Source: Onchocerca lupi
Taxonomy: Eukaryota; Nematoda; Chromadorea; Rhabditida; Onchocercidae
DNA: 64,000 nt
Reading direction: 5' to 3'
Assembly: GCA_028564675.1 (NCBI GenBank)
Contig: JAOVVO010000180.1
Location: 1-64,000 of the forward strand
Position numbers and translations under genes: made by a program. The notes below the pieces were generated by a model. That model saw only the letters and a list, made by a program, of their open reading frames with translations, was not told where the DNA came from and made no database searches. The first letter of the stretch is position 1; every line of letters starts with the position of its first letter. Shown one piece after another: positions 25,923-39,431 of the stretch.

Positions 25923-28900
25923 CTCTATCAAACTTATAAAATCGCTATTTGTAGTTCGCCGCTTTTCATAGTAAAAATTATTTCTGCTTCGGTTTGTTTA
26001 CGCATCGTTACTGGCTGTCTTTCTCTTTTTTAACCATTTATTTGTCAAAAAAAAAAAAAAAAAGAAATCTGAGTGGTTGTTGCTGACATATTGTCATCGA
26101 TAATTGATAGCAAATTACTGAGAAAGTGATGAATGAATTGCTTGAACAAAGTAGAAAAAAAAAGAAAAAAAGGAGAGAAATGAGATATAAATGAAATGCT
26201 AAAATTCATTTATTATGCAAATTATTTGCCTTTAATTTGACATTTTTAAAGTTTGCGAAATATTTTGTTTGAATTGTTAGTTGCATTCTTGAAGAAATAT
26301 TTGAATAATCATCCGAATTAAATAGTAAAAATTTTTTCTGCGGTTAATTGTTCGAAGAATTAACTTACCATATAGATTTACTTGCACAATTTTTCAGTAC
26401 TAGGTGGATTAGTTAGATTTGAATTTTGTCCTTTCCGTTAGACTATATTGTTTTGTCTCCTGGAAATCAAATCTTTGTTCCGAATTATAAATATATGCAA
26501 GCAATTCATCAAATAACTTGAATAATGCAACTGATAAGCTTCTAATATTGTGCAATCTTACGCGTAATATATTTTTTTCAAAATTTTAACAAAAGTTTTA
26601 AAATTTAATGCCCCTCTTTTTGATAAATTTCTTCAGGGCTTATTTCATCTGCAGCCTACATATTATCCAGTGATTTGACAATGAATTTGGAAAATTGATA
26701 GATTTGATCTTTAGACTAGAAATTGGTAGATTGAAATTTTCATGATTGATTGAAAGTTTGAAGTTTTTTTTTGTTGTTTTGTTTTTTATCACAGTTCCGT
26801 CATGCACTCATTTACGGATTTATTGATACAGCGATCGATATATGTCTAGTGATATTCTACCATACCAAATCATAAAATGAAGAAAACGAACATTCGACCA
26901 AAATGAGGTCAATTTCTTCTCCACCGAAACAGTGATTGGTCATTGATGAAGAATTAAACTAGATAATGTTCATCTGTCCACTGGTCTATTGCATTTCTAA
27001 TAGCTTCAATTTCTCGCATATTCTAAAATTGAAATCAAAGGTTAAGGCTTCCCATCTTTGGATATGATTGATTAATTTCATTTCCTCTTTGGCTCCTAAG
27101 CCAGCATATTTCATGATCGTAATCCAGAGACTTTGCTGAAGACAATGTTTGATTTGATATTGCACGATTCATCCAGGACCTAGCATTCTTTAATTTTTGC
27201 AATGAAATTGTTGGAAAGATTGATAATTTTAAAAAATTCGGAGACATTCATTACGGGTCATGAAAATCTTATGAAAATTAAATCAGAATCTTTTATTTAA
27301 GTACTTAATTAATTTCGGATATTAATATTCTAGAAATTATACTTTTTTTTCTCAACTTTGACATCGATTTCATCATTTCTCCAAAAAAAAAAGTTGTCCT
27401 GCTGAAATTAAAATCCATATTATCGAAATTTTTGCATGGGAAAAAAAACACATGCATAAGAATTTATGCAAATATAAAATAATATATTCGAAATAAAGAG
27501 GAATATAAGTAGAAACTTCAACTTGAGCTTGAATTAAACTGGCCTAGAAGCCTGAAGAAGCCCAGAAAATATAAAATAGGCCCATTGGCTTCTTTCCTTG
27601 CAAAACTTTCGAATTCGAATTTTTTTTTGTGCTGAGGCCTTTTTTCTTATCCTTTGGGATTGCTGAAAGAGCCTTTTTGGTGTAATTCGAAGACCAGACT
27701 GCCACGAAGAACGCTGCAGCCTACAGACACACACATACACACCGACACATACACACATACATCTCTTTGTCCGAGGTGTATGTGTATGTGCGTGTCGGTG
27801 CCATTCCGTACCTATAAGATGCAATCGGCGAAGTAATTATGTGTCTCGCTGTCTCTCTTTTGCTCCTTCCCATCTGTTCGTTGCTTTTTGGTGGTGAAAA
27901 AATGAAAGTTCAAATCATCACGTGAAGGACATTTTGGGGTCATTCGTTTGGATGTGAGGAAAAGAAGAGAACAAGTACCATCGAAAACCTCTTCTTTATG
28001 TTACAGAAACTTTTTTCATAACAAGAATTTCATTTTACTCGCTGATTTATCGGAATAAATCGATGACAAGGTTGATGAATGATAAGTAGAAGTGATAAGT
28101 GTTAGTCAGAGTATGAGTTGCATAGATAAGTGATTCGAATATCAGGGCCTAAATATTCTCATATCTCATTGATCACTAATTAATAATTTAGACAGTAAAT
28201 ATTTTACAGATAATAAAAGAGAAAGAGACAAATAATTAATTAATGCAATATAGAACAAATGCCAGGATAGCTTAATGTAGAAATATGTTTAATTTCCAGT
28301 ATCACCACATGATATTAGAAATTATTACAAATTTTTCCATCCGAAATCTATCTAGAAAGCTGAAATCAAAAATGACTTACTGAAAATATGATATTTCATT
28401 ACCGGAAATCAAAAACATGATTTTGTTTCAAATAATCCGTAAATGTCACTCATTTTTTGAGAAGAAATATAGTCGGAGAGTGGGAAAGATGTCATTGTCT
28501 TCATAATGCTGTGACATCTCTGGAAGAGGTAAGAGGTTAGCCCGCCAACTCAGCCACTGCATAGTATCTCGAAGAGTCCGGATGGATAAGTGACCTTTTA
28601 ATTCTGACCTTTAATTCTGCTTTTTTCAGCTCCTTCTTTTAATTGTCTTCGATGTCCCATATGCAAATGTTTGTTGATTGTATGATATTTCATTATGAAG
28701 CTAGGCGGTACAGAGAATTTTCCAAAAATTAAAATGGATTTCGAATTTCGTCATTATTACATCATAGCCTTGGATCTGGAATTTCGGTACCATAACAATC
28801 TGAATTGGATAATTACCTCAAATGTGTATTTTTTATTCTCTACAGTTTATTGGATTCCTATTTCTTCCACATTTCTTTTAATGGTTTTTTCATTTTCTAC

Positions 28901-31020
28901 ATTGATCAATGTTTCAAGCACTGAGCAAGGAAGCTTACGAAAGAAGTTATGCGTGTTTTTGTAAGCTAAGCTAAGAAAGTTGTTCATTTTTTGGCAAGAA
29001 ATATTTCGTAAGCAAAATTCATGAAGCTAATAAGTTCACTCACTCTTGAGGTCAGTAAGTAATGAAACGAACGAATATCGTAAACATTCAAATTGTCTTA
29101 TAAGTAACTAATTTTCGGACTACTCTATTTAAATTATAACAGGAAATATATTTTTCAAAATAAAAAAAAAAAAAGAAAACTCAGTATTGGCTAATTTTAG
29201 TTGCCAAACCTTAGATTCAGCAAGACAAATTCTCTTGTTTATCAATAGTCAACTCCGATTTGTTGAATGCCCTTCCAACACTAGTTTTGTTTATTTAGAT
29301 AACATTCCTTTTTTTTTTTTTTTTTTTTTAATTAAACAGTCAAATCTTGACTTTATACTTATGATATTTGTAGGAAAAAAGGACATGTTTTACAGTAGAC
29401 TGTGTTTTGATATCAAATCTCTAGAAATTTCGGTTAAATTAGAAAAAAATTTTTCCTCAAATAATTGAGAATTTGTTGACAAATTCTGCAAATCTATAAA
29501 TACTTTTTCATATTACTAGTAAAGTTAATGTTTGGAATGGTAAGTACTGAATGATTTTTGTCACGGATCATTTTTGAAATTTCTCTCTGCGATTCTATGG
29601 ACTGAATACTGAATCTTACTCAGATTCTCTGTAATTTAAAGTGATATCCAAGAATAACTCTTAAGTATAGCTCTTTTTTTTTCTTTTTTTTCTTTAGGCA
29701 TAACTTTTGAATGAATTTAGATGGGAGGATTTGGAGACAAAATAGTTTTTTCTTTTTCTTTTTTTTTTTCCAATGATAATAGTAAAGAACTGTTGACATG
29801 GGAAAGTGCCGAGCTGCTGCGAATACAAATATCAAACTTTTGTTTCCATATATAGCAGTGGAAAAAATAAATCTGATCATCTTTCATATTGATATTTCAG
29901 TCGTACTGATATTCTTTATATTTTTTTTACAGTTATTGATCTTTGAAGTTATTTAATAAAAATCAATGAATTGTCTGCATTCAACAGCTATCCCACTCTC
30001 CATAGTAATGCTTTCAGTGTTACAAATGTTTTAGACTAATATTTCTAATTAACATGATAAATGTAAAAAGAGAACGAGGAAATTTTCTCAGTATTCTCTT
30101 TTTTTTTTTTTTTTTGGTTTTTTCTGCTTTTGAGAAATTAATATTAATGTTAATATTGTTGAAAGATAGAAGGTAGGCTAATTTGAGAGTTATTTCAGTT
30201 TTAAATGCCTTTTCAATGTCTTTATTGTCGCTTCTCTTCATTATCACCGTTTTACCCTACATTTTCACGGATAGTGTTGGATTCTGTATTGCCTTTTCAA
30301 CTCGTATAAATCTTTATGTCAAAATTCCGTTTAATAAAATTATAAAATGGAAGATTTTTTGCACTGTTTTTGCTCTTCTTAAAATTGAAAAATTTCACTT
30401 TTTTCCTTCTCAGTTTTCTTGTTTCATATTGAAAAAATGATTCGCATTTGGTCATTATTGTTGCGGTATCTCTATGGAAATGTTTAACTAAAGATTTCCT
30501 GCAAGTATAATAGGTTTTTTCTTTATTTCCATTTTTTTTCTCCATTTCAAATTTGACGATTTTCAATTCCATAATAAACATTCTTGGTTTGTTTCATCCT
30601 ATATACTTTTTTTTGAATATCCTTTAATTGATATTACTGTAAAATGTGTGTCAGACAGGTAGTTATAATTTCTTTTGTTCTTGATTTTTCAAAAATATTC
30701 CATACTTTACTCTCCTTAATCAAATTCTAATTATTTAATATGTTTTTATTTAAGAATTGATTCATCACTTCCTTTTGATTCTTATCTTGAATTCTACGCT
30801 TTCTTTCCAACGAAAGTTTCCTATTTCCCTCATGTATTTTGAAATATTATTGAAAATATAGGAACGAAATCCTTCAAAATATTATGAAGTTGTTATTAAA
30901 TTAACCACAAATTTAGATGTAAATAAAAATTCAGAATCCGATTCTTTTTTTCCATTCATTGTTCCTTTCATATGACGAATGCAGCACTAAAAAATCGTTC
31001 ATTTTCGAATTAAGTTGCAG

Positions 31021-34000
31021 GAAGTAGCTCATCATCAGGTTGCTCATCAGCGACTGCAAATAACGATCATTGTGGTGAGTTATTGGCAGTAACATCATCA
31101 TCATCAGCAGCATCATCGTTATCATCACTTTGTTCGGGAAATATTCAAACACCATTGAATAGTGTCCAAGAAAGGACATTTTACGGTACAAATCGAGCTG
31201 CTACTTCCTTGTTGAGTTCAACCAACCATCAAAATATCAAACATAGCAAAAACACTTCAATCATTGCAGGTTTATATAAACAAGTATTTTAACTTGAATG
31301 ATTTAAGATACTTCAATCTAGCCAGGGCGAATCATAGCTTATGTTGGACATTCAGCTGGAATACACAATGAGGCTGTTATATTCGGTAAAGTGAATGATT
31401 AGAGGAATTGTGGGACTGAACGTGTTCAACTGAATATGATTCGTTTGCTTGAATGAAGCGTAGACATTGAATGTGTGTGCTCAAAATGAGTCAGTTTTGA
31501 TAAGCAGAATGGCGCACTGTTGCATGAACCAAATGCGAAATAATTCGTTGCATAAACCTATACATATTACTCTGAAATAATTTAAAATAGATGAGCCTGG
31601 AAGAGCTCAATTTCGTGCTGCTAAAAGAAAAAAAAAAGAATCATATTTTAGCAATTTTAGTGATTATCACATAGCGATAATAGTAGAAATAATTTTCTAT
31701 GTAATTTAATACTGAACTTCCTCCTTGCTGTTTTTCGAAGATTGACTATGAGTGCATTGAAAAGATCTATTTGATTCATAATGCATACAAATGAAATAGT
31801 TGGACATTTGTGTCTGTCCGTCGTTCTTTGTTGCTCTAAGAATTTCGATGTTTTCTTCCATAGTTTTGCTCGAAATTCATCCAATGCAGTAGTCATCCAA
31901 TATACACTGATCATCCAATCCAATATGTAATGGTCATTTCCAGGTGTATTAGAAGAGATGGCATTAGTATCACATCACACAGGAACGGGAAATATAGTTG
32001 GTGGACCGGCATCAATGTATGCCGGTGCAGGTGCTGCAGGTGCCGCTGCTGCAGCTGCTGCACTGGCTAAGGAATCGTCGAGACATGGTACTGCACTGAA
32101 CAGCAAAAGTGTTGCGGCAAAATTTCTGCAAAATTCTTATCACAATGGACATTTATCACAGGTTATCACTTTCTTTTTTTTTTTCTCTCTTAAATACATG
32201 TCATGACATTCATCTAAACGAAAAATCTCATCGTTTACTGCCTCTTCAATGAAATCGCGGTTATTTTTTTAAGATCAAAAAGTTTTTCTTCTTAGGTTGG
32301 TGAAAATATTTTCTGTTTAAATGATGAATTTGAAGTTCGATAACTGCGCTTTTTGACGTCATTTTTTTATTCCTTTTCCTTCTCAATCCCTTTATTACAT
32401 TTCTATGTCACTTGTTAAAAGATCAAAGTACTAAAGATGCACTTCCTTTGAAATTTTAGCGCAAAGAACAAAAAATAAAATCTTATTAGCTTATTGGTAC
32501 CACTGTGGACTATTCTATTCATCGATGACCAATTAATTAATTAAATTTAATTAATTAAAACTAATTAAATTCATAACTAATTAAATTTCAAATATATGTT
32601 CGATTAACTAATTAAATTTCAAATATATGTTTGATTAATAACTAATTAAATTTCAAATATATGTTTGATTTTATCACATCACTTTCCGTTATCACTTTTC
32701 CGAGGATAAGAAAGGAAACATTCTCATGAACAGGACAATCAAATTTCGTAGATCAGTTGGAGTTATCTATATAAATAAAAATGTAAATTTTCGTTATTAC
32801 TTTTTGACACAACGTTGCAAGTTCTTGATCGATTGCTTTGAAATTTTGAAACAATGTTGCATTCGAATAGACGCATGTTTTTATATCGATATACATACCT
32901 ACTTTTTTTTTCATTTGTCACTCTGTGACAAAAGGAGCCTCGAATGTAAATAGCGCCACGACAATTATTGTAAAAAATGAGTGCTAAAGGTCAAGTGGCG
33001 CGACATCGTTTCAAAAGAACGACAAGCATATTTACCGCAAAACGGATAAACATGTTTGTTACCAAAAGAATAAACATGTTTACCGCCAAAACGCTCCAAT
33101 CTATAGATGAACAAAGTGAGGCCAATCAATTAAGAGCGGTAGATGGAGATCAGATAAGGGGAGGAGTTCTAAAAGGATTTAAGGGTCAGGATTTGGAGCC
33201 AATGAATTCGAATTAAATCCGGAGTTCTTACTCCTATTCAGCAACAGCAACGGTTTGGAGTTTCGTTGCAAGAATGGCGTGGTCTGGCTTGTATGAAATA
33301 AGAGTTATTGATTTTAAATTTTTGACTTTTTTTTCGTGGGAAAGATAAGTGATTGAAAACTCTTCTATAATTATATTGTTTATCGAAAATTCCGGTATTT
33401 GGATTGATATTGGCGAGATCGATTGATTCATTTATGAGATATAGCTGTGAATTGAATCTTTCATTGAATCTTTCACTGCATTGAATCTTTCAGTCGATTT
33501 TACACTTAAATTGGATGAAGGGATTTCGAATTTTCCAAATCTGTTATCAGCTCATGCATCTCGTGTTTTTTAGGATTTCATCGGTTTGATTACGTATTAA
33601 ATTTGAAGCTGTTATTGTTAATAGTTTCCAGATATAAGAAAAAAATGGTTAATTATCGCTTTTTGGTACTTTTTACTTCGTTCATTAGCTTATTCTTTTG
33701 TTTACTTTGTTGAATAGCAAAAGAAATTGAAGTCTTTTTAACAATTGATATTAATTTGGAGCCTTAATATATACTTGTGGTTTATCAACTTGGACTTCAG
33801 AAAAGTATTATGACATAGTGCATCATTGCTATAAAAGGTCAGTTAAATTACGGAAGACAAATTATCCAACACCAAAATTATGCATGTACATAATGGAAGG
33901 ATTTCTGCATTTTACACACTCATTTCGAAGACCTCCAATTAAATTTACTAGTAATTTCTGGTCGAAATTATTTTTTACTGGACAAGATTATCGCTTTTTT

Positions 34001-37000
34001 GGAATTTGAATTTTATGAACGATAAAATATGAAATTATTTTTACTTTTTTTTCAGTTTTACTTTCTTTTCAAGGGAGAAATTATATTATAAACATTTTAA
34101 AACATAAAATTTCATTCTCAAATTAAAAAGAATTTCATTTCAACTGTTTTAATGCATTTTCAGGCCTCAGTGGCACATTCAAGTCAAGCGATTCTGACGG
34201 CTGTGCAACCATTTTATCGTCCACCAAATGTGGAACAGCATGATACACAACCTGATCGTCCAATTGGTTATGGCGCTTTTGGTGTTGTTTGGTTCGCATT
34301 TTTTGATTCGTTTTAAAATGGCCTAATAAATAGCAATTGGATGCTGTGAACTGTGAATTCTACTTCTAACTTCTTCTCTTTCTTCTTTTATTCAATTTGC
34401 CAGCCAAAATAAAAACCTACGCATTCCTGTGATGATAGACAAACCTAAGCTTGCATAATTTTATTCAAATTCTTAATTATGATTTATACGATTAATTTAA
34501 GCAAAGGATCAATTAAGTAATTGATTAAAGTCTAACATTATAAGCCTGTTTTTCATGTTGGCTGAGATCAACATGAAGATAATACTATCAACTTGTACTA
34601 AATATTTAGCTTTAATATTCCTAATATCTTTCCCTAGCAATTCTAAAATTCTGATAATTTTAATCGTCTTTTTTTTAAAGGTCGGTAACAGATCCACGTA
34701 GTGGTAAACGTGTAGCGTTGAAGAAAATGCCAAATGTTTTCCAGAATCTTGCATCATGCAAACGCGTCTTTAGGGAAATCCGTATGCTGTCCAGTTTCAG
34801 ACACGACAATGTGAGTTTTTTTTCTTCTTTTTTTTCATTTAATTAAAAATTAGCATCAAGTAATTATTAGACAAAAATTACAAAAATTTGGAGATGAAAG
34901 ACTATAAGAGAGAGAGGGAGCATTTTTCCATTCTTTTCACAAATATAAATAGATTTTTCAAAAAAGGAACTTTGCTTTGAATTAAGAAATTGAATTTGCC
35001 AGATGTTTGACGATGTGATGGTTCTGATGCCTGATTTATGTAATAGCAAACACATTTTGCATAAATTGAAGGACAGAAAATAGTTGGATAGAAAAGCGAC
35101 AGATTGCAACAAAATTAAAACGAATGAAAAAATGTAGAAGAGAGTAAAATGTGTCTAATAATTTTTTCCAATAGAGTAAGAACAAGAGTAGAATTGAGCG
35201 ATCGAAATTGCCAAAAACACTTAAATATTTGGATAGCTCTTCCGAAATATGTTTTAAGTCGACGATCAATCCGTTTATTCAATTTTCTTTTTTTTTTTTT
35301 TTTTCTTTTGAGCATGTTTGTGCTATCTGTTGACGTCAGATGTGATGTCTAGACATACATTTACACAGAGCAGTTTCAGACTGATCGTCGAATCAAAACC
35401 GGTTCTTCCCTTTTAAATTACTCTTTGTTTTCCTTCTCTGAGACAGGAATAGCACATTCAATAATGTGAAGGATACAAGGACCGAATAATTGAGACAATT
35501 TTACAAAACTTCTTATAAATTCGTCTGAAGAAGACAGAAAAAAATAAAACATTTATTTAATTCATCGACTTTCTGGACTTTTTGCTATGCCAAATAATAC
35601 AAAATAAAAACTATAGGAATACTTATATATAAATATGTGATTAGCTGATATTCATGTCATTTTTAATTTAAGTTTGATTCAAATTTTTCCGCATATTGAA
35701 TATCTTCTTCGTTGTTAGTGACGAGAAAAACGATCTGAAATGAACATATGCTGAAAAGTACTGAAATGACAAAATATTTATTTTCACTGCACCACTTAAA
35801 AAGTCCTGACAGCTGTTTCTGATCCTAACATAGTATTCTAACGAAAATTTTGCGTTTCGAAATCATCTTCTCTTTGGTTTTGAATAATAATGCGATATTC
35901 AAAATTTTAAAAATATAGAAAGAAGTTGGAGATAAAAATATCATTTTCTGAACTAATTATTTATTTATTTTTTGATTAACTTACAATTATGTTTATCGTT
36001 GTCGTTATCACTATCATGATAATGATTGTTATTGCTTGAGTACTTTGAATTTAATATGTTAGGGTTTTTTTATTCATTGCTAAATATGTGATGAATTACA
36101 GGTGTTGTGTATGATTGATATTATACAACCGCAGAATCCTCACTTTTTCCAAGAACTGTAAGTTTTTCTTTTTTCAAACTTCAACAGAGGATGTGCTAGA
36201 AAGTAGAAATATAGAATCGTAATAGGAATCAATTAGAATGGTAATAGGAATCAATTTGGTATATTTATCATAGTAGATTATTTGGAAACGTAATCAATAG
36301 TTGATGTTTTACTCTTTTAGATGATTATTGTATCTCTGAAAATAATTTGAAGAAATGAAATTTTTTTCTGTTTTTTCAGATATGTCTTAACAGAATTGAT
36401 GCAAAGTGATCTTCATAAAATTATTGTTTCGCCGCAGCCACTTACAACTGATCATGTAAAAATATTCGTTTATCAAATTTTGAGAGGTCAGTTTAAATTT
36501 TAATTTCATTAATTCATTTTAAGCCTAGCCTTGATATTGAGAGATTGTGGAACAGATTAACCTCTATCAGGATAGATTTTGATTTAATATAGCTATATCA
36601 AGCAGTTTTCAACAGTCTTGAAACATTGATACAGTTATCGTTCGAATAATTTCCAAGTGTAAATATGTTGAAAGGATGGAAGTATAAGTAAAACAAGTCT
36701 CATTGTTTAAATTATGCATTAAATCAAAATTTCAACTTCAAACTTTGGATTTAATGTTTTTAGGACTGAAATATCTACATTCGGCTAATATTTTACACCG
36801 AGATATCAAACCAGGCAACTTGCTGGTAAATAGTAATTGCATTTTGAAGGTAATTTTTTTTATCTATAATGAGTAAATTATGATAATCTTTCAAAAAGCA
36901 TTGCACAATTGATTAGATTAATCGCAAGATCTGGAAAGAATGATAATAGGAAATCTTCTTAATTATTGATAACGAGTGTACCTATTGTCAAGTCATCATT

Positions 37001-39242
37001 TGTCATAAATTATATCCATTATTGTTGATGGAGAATAGTATGGATTTGAAATGATCAGTCCTTCTTCGTAACTATAAATGGGGTGCTTGTTAGAGTAGTC
37101 AGTATTAAAGGTACTGAAATCCTGAATTCAGTAAATTAATGGAAAAAGGCTTCATAATTCATTAACTTATTGATTGCTTTCTCCGGTAACCGGAATGTTT
37201 CTTTTTCAGATTTGCGACTTTGGATTAGCAAGGATGTGGGATCCACATGAACAATCAGCTATGACTCATGAAGTAAGTAACGAATCTCAAATATGACGAT
37301 TGATTGGTACAAAAACTGAAATTTTTCTTTTGATCAGTGTATATTTAAGCATTTTATGGAAACTGCAGGGTTTTTGTGATGATATTTCTAGTACCTTAAG
37401 TTCAAGGACTTTATCTAAATTTATTTAATCTCAGTTGTATTATATTCCGATTTCTGAGAGAAAAAAAAACGAATCTTCTAATTAATTTTTTTTAATTAAT
37501 TATAGGTAGTAACACAGTATTATCGCTCTCCAGAATTATTAATGGGTGCACGAACATATACGGCTGCTGTAGATGTGTGGTCAGTTGGTTGCATATTCGC
37601 CGAATTATTAGGAAGACGAATACTTTTCCAAGCACATGGACCTATTGAACAGGTTTCTATTATACCGTAAAATTTTTATTGTTTGGAACCTTCCAAAAAA
37701 ATGAGTATTCCATTTATTTTCTCTTTTCTTGCTTCTTAAACTTGTAAATATATCCAAAATTTTGGAACATTGTAAATTATTTAAAAAATTGGAATGAATT
37801 TATAATGCCAAGATGTCATCATTTGTTAATCGAGAGGAACTATCAATAGTTAATGATTAAGGAATTAAAATTTAATTCATTCCAATCAATTTTTGATATT
37901 TTATTTCTAATTTTCATATTGATATTCTCGGAGTTTTTTTGCTAATAATTCGACGAATTTCATTATTGCAGTTGAATATGATTGTTGATCTGCTGGGTAC
38001 ACCGGCTGAAGAAGAAATGAAAACAGCATGTGAAGGTGCCCGAAAACATATCCTTTCCTCACCATTTCGACAGCCAAATCCACAAAAAATTATTCAGTTA
38101 ACACAGGGGAATGATGATGCAATTGATCTGCTCACCAGACTGGTAGCATTTGATCCGGTTAGTTCATTATCATTTAATAAATGAAAAATCTTTCAGATTA
38201 ATTTTTATGAACTTTTAGAAATTTTCAATGAAAAGGCCAAAATTTTATAGTCTTAATTGATCAACTAAAAAAGACTTTTTAAAGATGAAATTCCACACTT
38301 TTCTTTTTTTTTTTGTAGGAAAAACGTATCACAGTGGATACAGCATTAAGCCATCGATATCTGGACGAAGGTCGCATGCGTTTTCATTCATGCATGTGTT
38401 CATGTTGCTATACCACACCATCAAATGTACGAATCTTCTCACAGATTTTAGATCCAGTGGTAAGCTTTTTCCTTAATTTTAACAAATTTCATTCTAACAA
38501 TTTCAATTATTTAAAGCAAATAGGAGGAAGAAAAAAAAAATTTTGCAATAAAATTTAATTCCATAAGATTGTTGTTTTTTTAATACCGACGGCTTCTTTT
38601 CTAGCATGAACATCCGTTTGATCCGAGATGGGAAAAAGAACTTTCACGCATGTCGATGTTTGATCTAAGAGATCGAATGTACAGATTTGTTACAGAACGT
38701 GCACCACCATTCGGTGTAGCACTTACCATTAATCCGAATTCTGCCTCGTATAAAACTTTCACTAGGTATGGAAACTTCTCTTGATCTATGATTTTTAGTT
38801 TTTTTTTTTCTCTCTTTTCTTAATACTTAACATATTCGCGGCATATAATGATAGGAAGTTGTAGAAGAAAATTATCAAGTTAATTTTCTTATTGCTGATG
38901 AGAAATATTCCAATTTGCCATCATTTTATAAAATGAAAAATTGTTTCATTCATACAGAATGTTGTATTCCGAGAGATATAAAGTAATTTTTCATTTTTAA
39001 GCTGTAAACAAATAAAGTTTTTATTTATTTAATCTTTCAGTTGGAACTGTTTTTAGTGAATTGACTAAGAAGGAAAGTTTTACTTCATCAAATCCATTGA
39101 TGAAATAATAGTCTTTTTCTCAATCAACCAGATATTTTTCATTCAATCATTTGAACAGTGCATTTTAATGAAAATTGATTCTTGCAGTTCATCAGTGGCA
39201 CAACCATCTGAATTTCCTCCTTCACCAAATGCATGGGATTAG
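31021..39242 (+). CDS. lit-1: Nemo-like kinase (LIT-1/NLK), 13 exons, 5' end incomplete
   Basis: Proline-directed Ser/Thr kinase of the MAPK superfamily. In the C. elegans Wnt/MAPK pathway LIT-1 works with the beta-catenin WRM-1, downstream of MOM-4, to phosphorylate the TCF factor POP-1 (family knowledge). Exons in matching phase: 31021-31269, 31944-32161, 34164-34291, 34681-34810, 36102-36157, 36380-36486, 36764-36849, 37210-37272, 37506-37652, 37972-38157, 38319-38459, 38605-38765, 39188-39242 (TAG stop). They encode about 574 residues, against 527 in human NLK. Residues are numbered from the first full codon: Ser/Ala-rich leader 1-185, Gly loop GYGAFG 190-195, VALKK lysine 212, HRD Asp 309, DFG Asp 327, activation loop MTHEVVTQYYRSPE 342-355, GTP then CEGA in the MAPK insert, and the NLK-specific tail SSVAQPSEFPPSP. 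The motif PIGYGAFGVVWSVTDPR and the Cys-rich HSCMCSCCYT stretch identify NLK rather than ERK or p38. The first exon opens inside a codon and a TAA lies just upstream, so more 5' exons exist. An internal ATG at 31958 could start a shorter isoform. Confidence 0.93.
32577..32670. repeat. Three-copy AT-rich tandem repeat in a lit-1 intron
   Basis: The unit CTAATTAAATTTCAAATATA continues with TGTTYGATTAA and is repeated at about 32577, 32608 and 32642 with minor length variation. An upstream AATTAATTAA-rich block (from 32531) may be a degenerate extension of it. Confidence 0.85.
32766..33291 (+). mobile_element. Helitron-like element, copy 2, inside a lit-1 intron
   Basis: On the + strand it starts A|TCTATATAAATAAAAATG and can be aligned along nearly its full length with copy 1 in inverse orientation. 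Shared blocks include GACACAACGTTGCAAG, GTAAATAGCGCCACGACAAT, GAGTGCTAAAGG and AACATGTTTACCGCCAAAACG. The 3' end (GGCGTGGTCTGGCTTG|T) matches copy 1 approximately but has lost the exact CTAG. A remnant frame (32977-33216) contains MFTAKTLQSIDEQSEAN, similar to the frame in copy 1. It lies in the sense direction of the host gene. Confidence 0.6.
34811..36101 (+). other. lit-1 intron of 1.3 kb
   Basis: The intron has a GTGAGT donor and an ATTACAG acceptor and interrupts the gene between FRHDN and VLCMID, in the N-lobe of the kinase. It contains a T-run near 35286-35304 and one copy of a short dispersed motif with the palindrome ATGTCTAGACAT (35345-35356). No exon is evident inside. Confidence 0.7.
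35342..35358. repeat. Dispersed repeat fragment with ATGTCTAGACAT, copy b
   Basis: Second copy of the same 17-base word, in the 1.3-kb lit-1 intron, followed by AACCGGTTCTTCCC at about 35397-35410. Confidence 0.6.
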
Positions 39243-39425
39243 TAAAAAGAATGAAAAATGAATTTTATTATTGGAAAATATTGAAGCATCAATTGTTTTG
39301 AAAGCATATTGAAAATCAACAATATTGTTTGCTGACAATGCACTTCCCGAAAAATCTGCCTCATTTTCGACAAGTTATTTTTCTTTGAACGATTTCTTCA
39401 TTATTAGTGCTAATTGTACATGAAG

Positions 39426-39431
39426 ATTAAA
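39426..39431 (+). terminator. Possible lit-1 polyadenylation signal ATTAAA
   Basis: The first poly(A)-signal-like hexamer after the lit-1 stop is ATTAAA, about 185 bases downstream and followed by a T-rich tract. No AATAAA is seen between the stop and this point. The prediction rests on position alone. Confidence 0.3.

Larger units (their letters stand above)
24513..31020. other. Sparse region before the first firm lit-1 exon, probably intron
   Basis: It contains the CA repeat, the 34-base T-run, a second CA-like stretch at 27720-27810, and T-runs near 29310 and 30101. There is a copy of the ATGTCTAGACAT motif (24628-24639). A consensus donor GTAAGA at 28529 follows an open frame of about 33 codons, but it ends in phase 0 and cannot join lit-1 at 31021. 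No other coding evidence. Confidence 0.5.
32162..34163 (+). other. Largest firm lit-1 intron, hosting repeats
   Basis: This 2-kb intron has a GTTATC donor and a TTTTCAG acceptor, and joins the Ala-rich leader exon to the exon that opens the kinase domain. It holds an AT-rich block with three copies of a roughly 31-34-base tandem unit (32577-32670) and a Helitron-like element (32766-33291). I find no coding potential in it beyond the element's remnant frame. Confidence 0.8.

Noticed and set aside
28440..28528. Open frame of about 33 codons ending at a consensus GTAAGA donor
   Set aside because: Ends in phase 0, which cannot be joined to lit-1 at 31021, and no other gene is nearby.
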